Shown piece after piece: positions 1 through 5,440 of a DNA stretch of 9,153 bases. The notes beneath the pieces are model-generated. The model saw only the letters and a program-made list of their open reading frames with translations, was not told where the DNA came from and searched no databases. Positions within the stretch are counted from its first letter, which is position 1. Every line of letters starts with the position of its first letter. A program made the position numbers and the translations under genes. The DNA is taken from contig JAAZDR010000142.1 of the NCBI GenBank assembly GCA_012512705.1, positions 1-9,153 on the forward strand, read 5' to 3'. The DNA is from Bacillota bacterium (lineage in GTDB: Bacteria > Bacillota > Dethiobacteria > DTU022 > JAAZDR01).

Positions 1-335
1 CTACAGAAAGGTTAAAAAAATTAGAATCAGAACAAATCACCGACGGGCAGAGAAAAATTCAGGAGATTAAGATTGAGCTGGAAACAGAAGAAAGACCCTT
101 TATCGAATTAGGGATCAAACAAAAAATTACCGAAATAACTGAAGAGCTGGAGGGCACAGAAATCGATAACCTTAACCATTATCTTACCTATAAGCTAATT
201 GATGGGCGCACCCTTGAAGTAGAGGGAAAACAGTACACCCTCACTGTAAACCTGCTTATAATTGCAGAAACAACAACTTATCATATAAGTGTTCAGGCAA
301 AAGATGAAGGTAATAATGAGGACAATAGAAAATAA
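1..335 (+). CDS. 3' end of an unrecognised coiled-coil protein (partial)
   Basis: The reading frame starting at base 3 is open from the window edge to a TAA at 333-335, giving 110 residues of a C-terminus; the start lies outside. The first 50 or so residues are rich in Glu, Lys, Ile and Leu with heptad-like spacing, as in a coiled coil. About 50 residues follow that look like a small beta-rich domain (HYLTYKLIDGRTLEVEG, then alternating hydrophobics), and the tail is charged. I do not recognise the family. No membrane segment is visible in this part. The stop lies 3 bases from the stop of the opposing membrane-protein gene. Coding is supported by the long open frame and sensible composition, not by a known motif. 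Confidence 0.6.
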   Translation, partial: TERLKKLESEQITDGQRKIQEIKIELETEERPFIELGIKQKITEITEELEGTEIDNLNHYLTYKLIDGRTLEVEGKQYTLTVNLLIIAETTTYHISVQAKDEGNNEDNRK

Positions 336-338
336 TTT

Positions 339-578
339 TTACCCCCGCATTCGACGCTGAAGCTTATCTCTTTCCATCGTTCTTTTATCTCGCTCATATT
401 TAAAATATCTTAATAAAAAAGCAACGGCTACGAGTGAAGATATAATAATCCAACACCATGTGAAAATCTGGTGCAGGTAGCCTCGCTCCGGCGACGGCAG
501 AATAAGCAGACCAATGACAACCATTGTTGATGCCAATATGACCCCGGCTGCCGTGATCAATTGTTTAAATACCAACAA
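339..578 (-). CDS. small two-helix membrane protein, hypothetical
   Basis: A 79-residue protein with two hydrophobic segments, roughly residues 8-27 and 39-58, separated by a short polar loop (SPERGYLHQ). It ends in a strongly basic and acidic tail of about 20 residues (KYERDKRTMERDK), which would be expected in the cytoplasm. I do not recognise a family. The first in-frame codon of the frame is TTG at 576-578. A ribosome binding site AGGTGG (complement of 583-588) lies 4 bases before it and 7 bases before a second TTG at 573-575, so the true start may be the second TTG (78 residues). The gene stands alone, divergent from the AI-2E family gene and convergent with the partial upstream gene. 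Confidence 0.6.
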   Translation of the reverse strand: MLVFKQLITAAGVILASTMVVIGLLILPSPERGYLHQIFTWCWIIISSLVAVAFLLRYFKYERDKRTMERDKLQRRMRG

Positions 579-582
579 TAAT

Positions 583-588
583 CCACCT
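583..588 (-). promoter_or_regulatory. ribosome binding site of the small membrane protein
   Basis: AGGTGG on the minus strand, 4 bases before TTG 576-578 and 7 bases before TTG 573-575. The normal 5-9 base spacing slightly favours the second TTG as start. Confidence 0.5.
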
Positions 589-674
589 CGCTAGACTGAA
601 ATCCATTCCAAATTTATTCCCTAGTAAAAATTACGACAGCAAATATTTAATATGACCCTAAAAAGTAACGACTT

Positions 675-701
675 TTGTTTTTTAAGGATCCATTATATAA
701 T
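675..701 (+). promoter_or_regulatory. candidate sigma-A-type promoter of the AI-2E family gene
   Basis: A perfect TATAAT at 696-701 lies 43 bases before the ATG at 745. The best -35 match is TTGTTT at 675-680, with a short 15-base spacer; TTTTGT at 673-678 would give 17 bases. Transcription would begin near 708, which would exclude the TTG at 706 as a start codon. A 6-bp dyad (AAAAGT 661-666 / ACTTTT 671-676, loop AACG) overlaps the -35 area. The call rests on the -10 match and its position. Confidence 0.5.
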
Positions 702-728
702 GTAGTTGCTGAAATTTTTTACTATTAT

Positions 729-734
729 AAGGAG
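729..734 (+). promoter_or_regulatory. ribosome binding site fixing the AI-2E family start at 745
   Basis: AAGGAG at 729-734 lies 10 bases before ATG 745-747. The longer frame from TTG 706 has no such site and would begin at about the predicted transcription start, so the ATG is preferred. Confidence 0.7.
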
Positions 735-744
735 AATCAAGATC

Positions 745-1809
745 ATGCCTCTGCTAAAAGATAAGGAATGGAGATTAGCGTTTAAATTTGTAGCGATGTT
801 CTTTCTTTTTTTATTAGCTACCCACCTTGTCGTTACCCTTGCTCCGATAATTAGTCTTTTTATCATTGCCGTTCTGTTCGTTTACTGTATCAGCCCCTTT
901 GTAAACTTCTTGGTAGAAAAAAAAATACCGCCCTTCATCGCCGCTGGAATAGTAACATTAATTATGCTCTTTATGATTTTTGCCTTCTTTTACATGCTCA
1001 TCCCCACGATCCTCAAAGAGTTTAATCAGCTCACGCGTTATGTAGCGACTGATTTCCGGCAAACGCTGCGCATTATACTCCAAGAAATCGAAGAACTTGA
1101 CTCCATATTTAACTTTACATTCAGCGATAACCTGGAGCAGTTTATTTTAGAAAACCTCAATCGTCTGCCTTATTACCTTCAGAGTTTATTTGTAAAACTT
1201 ACCTCCGCTTCAGTAACTGTTATCTCCCATATCTGGACTGTCCTTGGCCTTTTATTCTTGATCTTTTATCTAGTACAGGATCTAAACCGTGTAAAACAAA
1301 ATTTCACACGCTTATTCCCCCAAATTTACCATAAAGATATAGGCCATGTGCTCAATGTGATTGACGGAAAGGTGGGCGCTTATATACGCGGTAATATCCT
1401 CCGCTGCTCCATGGTAGGCATCCTGACTTGGATCGGCCTTTTATTAATCGGGATGCCTTTCTCCCTAATTTTAGGGTTTGTGGCCGGGGTATTAAATGTC
1501 ATTCTTTATATCGGTCCGATAATCGCCACCATACCGGCAGTGTTGCTCAGCCTTACACCGACTAGTCCAAATCCGCTGCTAGTCTTAGCCATCTATATCG
1601 TTGTTCAAACCCTTGACGCTTTTGTCCTCTCCCCTATGCTGCTCGGCAAGGCAGTGAATCTCAGGCCTTTAACTATAATTATTGTTTTGCTTATTGGCGG
1701 ACGCCTAATGGGCGCTTTGGGAGTCATTATCGCCATCCCACTAACCGCAACCCTGAAAGTTTTGCTCTTTCATTATTACTTGAAGGGAAGAAACCTGGAC
1801 TTACTATAA
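745..1809 (+). CDS. AI-2E family transporter (PerM/YtvI type) membrane protein
   Basis: A 354-residue polytopic membrane protein of the AI-2E transporter family (UPF0118, PerM/YtvI/TqsA-like). Hydrophobic segments lie at about residues 13-50 (two helices), 64-90, 156-178, 222-250, 252-270, 277-297 and 307-341. The stretch at 91-155 is amphipathic and charged, as usual in the family. Family hallmarks are YIRGN (213-217), the LYIGPI segment with a following Pro (about 254-264), a QTLD...LSPMLLGKAVNLRPL block (288-309), and LLIGGRLMG followed by a Pro near 332. Members export autoinducer-2, small organic solutes or Na+/H+, so the substrate cannot be told from sequence; no luxS-like gene is present here. 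The frame also opens at TTG 706, but the AAGGAG at 729 supports ATG 745. The stop is 3 bases from the stop of convergent trmL. Confidence 0.88.
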   Translation: MPLLKDKEWRLAFKFVAMFFLFLLATHLVVTLAPIISLFIIAVLFVYCISPFVNFLVEKKIPPFIAAGIVTLIMLFMIFAFFYMLIPTILKEFNQLTRYVATDFRQTLRIILQEIEELDSIFNFTFSDNLEQFILENLNRLPYYLQSLFVKLTSASVTVISHIWTVLGLLFLIFYLVQDLNRVKQNFTRLFPQIYHKDIGHVLNVIDGKVGAYIRGNILRCSMVGILTWIGLLLIGMPFSLILGFVAGVLNVILYIGPIIATIPAVLLSLTPTSPNPLLVLAIYIVVQTLDAFVLSPMLLGKAVNLRPLTIIIVLLIGGRLMGALGVIIAIPLTATLKVLLFHYYLKGRNLDLL

Positions 1810-1812
1810 ATG

Positions 1813-2274
1813 CTAAAGCAATCCCGGAAATGACTGTTTTCTTAAAGCTTCATAGAGGGCTATTGCCACAGCGTTTGATAGATTAAGCGAACGTTTTAAC
1901 GCGCTGCTCATCGGTATACGTACGCAGTTAGATTCGTGTTCTTCCAAAATATGCTGCGGAAGTCCAGCAGTTTCTTTGCCAAAAACCAGGAAGTCTTCTG
2001 TGTTATAAACAATATCAGTGTACAATTTCTTCCCTTTTGTGGTAAAAAAATAAAAGTTTGACTGAGGATATTTACTTTTCAGTTCCACAAAGGTGTTGTG
2101 AACCTCCAAATCTAAATACTGCCAATAATCCAGCCCCGCCCGTTTCAAATAACGATCATCCAGTGAAAACCCCAGTGGTTTCACCAGATGAAGTCTTGTC
2201 CCGGTCAAAACACAGGTGCGGGCAATGTTTCCAGCATTACTGGGTATCTCCGGTTCAATTAAAGCTATGTGCAT
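1813..2274 (-). CDS. trmL: tRNA (cytidine(34)-2'-O)-methyltransferase TrmL
   Basis: A SPOUT-class methyltransferase that, by family knowledge, 2'-O-methylates the wobble base of tRNA-Leu isoacceptors using SAM as a dimer. From the ATG at 2272-2274 the protein has 153 residues, the normal size. Motif 1 is NAGNIAR (13-19, including the family Arg), motif 2 is FGKETAGLP (98-106), and motif 3 is IPM...RSLNLSNAVAIALYEALR (120-145), forming the trefoil-knot SAM site. The frame also opens at GTG 2281-2283, but that codon lies inside the Shine-Dalgarno sequence AAGGGTGG (2280-2287), which sits 5 bases from the ATG. It follows the Lon-like gene by 56 bases and is probably the last gene of the nth unit. 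Motif 3 seems one residue longer (SSALK before RS) than in the E. coli and Bacillus proteins I remember. Confidence 0.92.
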   Translation of the reverse strand: MHIALIEPEIPSNAGNIARTCVLTGTRLHLVKPLGFSLDDRYLKRAGLDYWQYLDLEVHNTFVELKSKYPQSNFYFFTTKGKKLYTDIVYNTEDFLVFGKETAGLPQHILEEHESNCVRIPMSSALKRSLNLSNAVAIALYEALRKQSFPGLL

Positions 2275-2279
2275 CTTCG

Positions 2280-2287
2280 CCACCCTT
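2280..2287 (-). promoter_or_regulatory. ribosome binding site fixing the trmL start
   Basis: AAGGGTGG on the minus strand ends 5 bases before ATG 2272-2274. It contains the alternative GTG 2281-2283, which therefore is unlikely to be the start. Confidence 0.65.
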
Positions 2288-2289
2288 TC

Positions 2290-2324
2290 TAATTAACCAT
2301 CAAGAGGATTAGACAGGTTAATTA
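2290..2324 (-). repeat. 9-bp perfect inverted repeat between the Lon-like gene and trmL
   Basis: TAATTAACC at 2290-2298 and GGTTAATTA at 2316-2324 are exact inverse complements with a 17-base loop. The repeat lies in the 56-base spacer, and its trmL-proximal arm ends 2 bases before the trmL Shine-Dalgarno sequence. No T-run follows on either strand, so it is not a standard intrinsic terminator. It could be an mRNA hairpin affecting processing or trmL translation, or chance in an AT-rich spacer. Confidence 0.45.
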
Positions 2325-2330
2325 TCGCCC

Positions 2331-4691
2331 TCAACAGCTTCTTCCTTTTGTAAGTTCGTTGAAGTGTTTTAAGGTCTTGATAATACGTTGATCTACAATA
2401 TCAGGTGTACAACCAAACAAAATTTCGAACCCTTCGGTAATATGTTTTATAGGATAGATTTTAAAATCACCTTTTTCTACAGCCTCTATTACTTCCGGTG
2501 ATAACATGAGGTTGCTGATATTACCCTCCGGAATAATCACTCCCTGGCGCCCGGTAAGCCCTTTAATCTTACAAGTGAAAAAGAATCCTTCGATTTTTTC
2601 TGTTACCCCTCCTACAGGCTGAAAATCCCCTTTCTGGTTAACCGAACCGGTGACCGCTATCCCCTGCTGTACCGGGAGGCCGGAAAGCGCGGAGGCAAGG
2701 GCATAAAGTTCCGCACCAGAGGCGCTATCGCCATCCACACCATGATACTGCTGTTCAAAACAGATGCTCGCCGAGAGGGTGAGCGGCATCAGCCGTGCAT
2801 ACTTTTGGCCGAGGTAGCCGCTTAAAATAAGTACTCCTTTGTCGTGAATCTTTCCGCTCATCTCGCTTTCCCGTTCGATGTTAATGATCCCATGCCTGCC
2901 AGCAAAGGCTGATGCAGTAATACGATAAGGACGCCCAAATCGATATTCACCAAGATCGATTACTGCCAGGCCGTTAACCTGGCCTACAGTTTCACCATCA
3001 ACATCGATCAAAATTTGTCCGCGGGAGATCATCTCTAGAAGCTGCTCTTTATACTTGTCAGACCGGTATTCTTTTGCCTTAACTGCCTGCTGTACATGAT
3101 TTTTATATACTAATTCTCTTCCTTCAAGTTTTGCCCAAGCTTCGGCCTCATAGATCAACTCCAGAATTTCATTAAAACTAAGCGATAATTTTTGCTGATC
3201 TCCTGTTAAACGGGCAATATATTCAATAACTTCGGCTACCGCCTCCTTGTGAAAATGCCTCATCCCTTTCCTTTGGCACACTTCAGCAATAAAACCACAG
3301 AGCTGCTTTATATTTTCCTGATTACGCTCCATCTCCGTGGAGAAATCTACCTTAATCTTAAACAGTTTGCGAAAATCTTCATCAAGGTTATAGAGCAGGT
3401 GGTAATATAGAGGACTGCCGATCAGAATCACTTTTACCTTGATCGGTATCGGTTCCGCTTTTATATTAGTTACTGCAAAAAGCGCCAGTTGTTCTCCGAG
3501 GTTCTCTATTTTTGTCTCCTTAGTTTTTAATACTCTTTTTAAAGTGCCCCAGGCTTGCAAGTTTTGCAGAAGATCCCGCACCTGTAAAATAAGGTAGCCG
3601 CCGTTGGCACGATGTAGTGCGCCGGCAGTAATCATTGTAAAGTCAGTAGCTAACGTACCGAAGTGATTTTCATACTCCATACGCCCAATGAGGTTATAAT
3701 ATGTGGGATTTGTTTCCATAACAACCGGTGCCCCCTGCGCCTCTTTATTATCGACAATTAAATTTATTGCATAGCGTCTGGAGTGCTGTTCAATTTTCTG
3801 GCGCTGCAACCATGGCAAGCCGGCAGTTCCATCTTCATCTTCAGAACGAAAGTAATCTAGATTATCAAGAACATCTTCCTGGAAAAGCTGCAAATAGCGG
3901 ATAATCCGCGGAAACTCTTTATACTTTTGCTGAAGGTTTTCAAAAAGGTCTCCAGTTTGCATAAGTGCTGTTTGTCGATCAAGTTTTTTAACCTTGGCCT
4001 TTACTTCTTTTTCTACTTTTTGAATGCGGCGTATAATATCCATCGCTTTCAGCTGAATCTCTGTTGATTTCCTTTCAAAAAGCTCCCGCGTTTCATTATC
4101 AAGATTGTTGTATTCTTCGTCACTGATCTCTTTACCATCTATGACAGGAACAGTTATAAACCCGCCGCTAGTTTTCTTGAGTACAAACCCTTCCTCTTCC
4201 GCCTTCTGGTTAAACTTTTCTAATAAAGAAGCGCGCATCTCTTGAAGCTTTTTAAAATATGCAGCCTTCTGCCTTTCATATTCCTCACTGCTAAAGGCTT
4301 TTGGAATTAGTTCGCGCAGCTCTGTTAAAAGCTCTTCGATCTCCATCTTAAATTTACTACCCCAACCGGCAGGGAGATTTAAGGCAAGCGGTTCATTATC
4401 GTTTTCAAAATTATAAACATAGAGCCAGTCATCAGGTGCCGGCTCTTTTTCGGCAATTTTGCGGACAGCCTCCAGCGTATAACTTCTCTTACCAGTTCCT
4501 GCAGCACCGGCTACGAATATATTGTAGCCGTCATGCTTGACCAGTAGTCCGAACTCCATCGCCTTTTCTGCACGTTTCTGACCGATTATGTTTTTGCAAG
4601 GTAAAAGCTCAGCAGTTGTATTGAAACCCAGTTCATCAGCGTTGCAGGTAAAACGCAGCTGCTCTGCGGTGAGCGCTCTCTTAAGGGTCAA
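2331..4691 (-). CDS. Lon-like ATP-dependent protease (COG1067, YcbZ/LonB-like)
   Basis: A 786-residue AAA+ protease with an S16 Lon domain, expected to unfold and degrade proteins in the cytoplasm. Domains in order: N-terminal AAA part with the P-loop GAAGTGKR (62-69); a long charged helical insertion (about 112-300) with a short beta patch (GFITVPVIDGKEIS, 177-190), typical of the AAA_32/YcbZ group; a second ATPase part with ANGGYLIL...DLL (362-375) at the Walker B site; and the protease domain from about 555. The catalytic dyad is Ser656 in DGDSAS and Lys699 in GGVTEK, 43 residues apart as in E. coli Lon (679/722). No membrane segments are seen in the insertion, unlike archaeal LonB. The P-loop has Arg69 where Ser/Thr is normal. 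The start is TTG 4689-4691 behind AGGGAGG, overlapping the end of nth by 11 bases. The family is clear; the physiological substrate is not. Confidence 0.93.
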   Translation of the reverse strand: MTLKRALTAEQLRFTCNADELGFNTTAELLPCKNIIGQKRAEKAMEFGLLVKHDGYNIFVAGAAGTGKRSYTLEAVRKIAEKEPAPDDWLYVYNFENDNEPLALNLPAGWGSKFKMEIEELLTELRELIPKAFSSEEYERQKAAYFKKLQEMRASLLEKFNQKAEEEGFVLKKTSGGFITVPVIDGKEISDEEYNNLDNETRELFERKSTEIQLKAMDIIRRIQKVEKEVKAKVKKLDRQTALMQTGDLFENLQQKYKEFPRIIRYLQLFQEDVLDNLDYFRSEDEDGTAGLPWLQRQKIEQHSRRYAINLIVDNKEAQGAPVVMETNPTYYNLIGRMEYENHFGTLATDFTMITAGALHRANGGYLILQVRDLLQNLQAWGTLKRVLKTKETKIENLGEQLALFAVTNIKAEPIPIKVKVILIGSPLYYHLLYNLDEDFRKLFKIKVDFSTEMERNQENIKQLCGFIAEVCQRKGMRHFHKEAVAEVIEYIARLTGDQQKLSLSFNEILELIYEAEAWAKLEGRELVYKNHVQQAVKAKEYRSDKYKEQLLEMISRGQILIDVDGETVGQVNGLAVIDLGEYRFGRPYRITASAFAGRHGIINIERESEMSGKIHDKGVLILSGYLGQKYARLMPLTLSASICFEQQYHGVDGDSASGAELYALASALSGLPVQQGIAVTGSVNQKGDFQPVGGVTEKIEGFFFTCKIKGLTGRQGVIIPEGNISNLMLSPEVIEAVEKGDFKIYPIKHITEGFEILFGCTPDIVDQRIIKTLKHFNELTKGRSC

Positions 4692-5349
4692 TTTTCTCCC
4701 TCCCTTTCTTTATAATTTCTTTACCGGTTGGACAGTGCTTAAGGAGCAGGCATTCCTTACACCTGGGCGAGCGGGCCCGGCAAAGGTTACGGCCATGGGC
4801 GATTAACCAGTGGTGTGCTTTGCCCCAAAGGGATTGCGGTATCTTTTGGCATAGCTCTTTCTCTATCGTCGATGCGTGGCTGGCGCCAGTCAATTTAAGA
4901 CGCTGTGCAACTCTTGAGACATAAGTATCAACGGCCAGGGCAGGGATGCCAAAAGCATTGTTCAAAACAACATTCGCTGTTTTTCTGCCTACTCCCGGCA
5001 GCTTGACCAGTTCCTCTAAAACTGGCGGAACCTGGCCACCATATTGAGCCAGCAGTTGCTGCGACATCTTTTTTAAGTTCCTACTTTTGTTGCGGAAAAG
5101 GCCGCACCCCTTAATCAGATCTTCTAACTCCGCCAGGTCTGCGGCCGCTAGCTTTTGCGGTGTCGGGTATTTGCTAAATAATTTTTTTGTTACACGGTTA
5201 ACCTGTCGATCAGTACTCTGGGCACTTAGAATTGTAGCCACTAGTAGCTGAAAAGGCGTTTCGTAGTGAAGCGCTGTCCCAGTAAAAGGGTAGGACTGTG
5301 CGAGTAAATTCAAAATAGCTTCTATCCTCTTCTGTTCCTTACTGTTCAT
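4681..5349 (-). CDS. nth: endonuclease III, DNA glycosylase/AP lyase
   Basis: A 222-residue base-excision repair enzyme that removes oxidised pyrimidines and cleaves the abasic site by beta-elimination. The helix-hairpin-helix motif is LPGVGRKTA (117-125), containing catalytic Lys123. Catalytic Asp141 is in AVDTYVSRV. The C-terminal [4Fe-4S] loop has the canonical C-x6-C-x2-C-x5-C pattern (Cys190, 197, 200, 206). Length and start match the family. ATG 5347-5349 is preceded by AAAAAAGGATC. It appears to be the first gene of a minus-strand unit, followed with an 11-base overlap by the Lon-like gene and then trmL, and it has its own candidate promoter downstream of the terminator of the previous unit. 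No unusual residues were seen. Confidence 0.96.
   Translation of the reverse strand: MNSKEQKRIEAILNLLAQSYPFTGTALHYETPFQLLVATILSAQSTDRQVNRVTKKLFSKYPTPQKLAAADLAELEDLIKGCGLFRNKSRNLKKMSQQLLAQYGGQVPPVLEELVKLPGVGRKTANVVLNNAFGIPALAVDTYVSRVAQRLKLTGASHASTIEKELCQKIPQSLWGKAHHWLIAHGRNLCRARSPRCKECLLLKHCPTGKEIIKKGREKIDP
4696..4705 (-). promoter_or_regulatory. ribosome binding site of the Lon-like gene, inside nth
   Basis: AGGGAGGGAG on the minus strand lies within the last codons of nth; its AGGGAGG core ends 7 bases before TTG 4689-4691. It supports the TTG start and translational coupling with nth. Confidence 0.7.
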
Positions 5350-5369
5350 GATCGATCCTTTTTTATTAC

Positions 5370-5378
5370 ACTATAACA
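5370..5378 (-). promoter_or_regulatory. candidate extended -10 promoter of the nth unit
   Basis: On the minus strand the sequence reads TGTTATAGT, matching the extended -10 pattern TGnTATAAT with one mismatch. No good -35 box is visible, which fits an extended -10 promoter. It would start transcription near 5363, leaving a 5' leader of only about 14 bases before the nth ATG. It lies directly after the terminator of the flavoprotein unit, where a new promoter is expected. Confidence 0.4.
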
Positions 5379-5394
5379 TATTTTTTAAAGGAAT

Positions 5395-5432
5395 AAAAAA
5401 GCACAGCCTAAAAACAGGGCCGTGCTTTTTTT
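5395..5432 (-). terminator. intrinsic terminator after the flavoprotein gene
   Basis: GCACAGCC (5401-5408) pairs with GGCCGTGC (5418-5425): 3 bp, one A/C mismatch, then 4 bp, with a 9-base loop. It is flanked by six A at 5395-5400 (a T-run on the minus strand) and seven T at 5426-5432, so it can work in both directions. It lies 9 bases after the stop of the flavoprotein gene and closes the malic enzyme/fumarate reductase-like unit. Confidence 0.78.
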
Positions 5433-5440
5433 AATTAAAA

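Noticed and set aside
661..680. AAAAGT/ACTTTT hairpin followed by a T-run, as a plus-strand terminator
   Set aside because: The stem is only 6 AT-rich pairs, no plus-strand gene ends nearby, and it overlaps the -35 area of a better-supported promoter.
706..744. TTG-initiated N-terminal extension of the AI-2E family protein
   Set aside because: It lacks a ribosome binding site and begins at about the predicted transcription start, while ATG 745 has AAGGAG 10 bases upstream.
2058..2312. Plus-strand frame of 84 codons opposite trmL
   Set aside because: It lies opposite the conserved first half of trmL and resembles no known protein.
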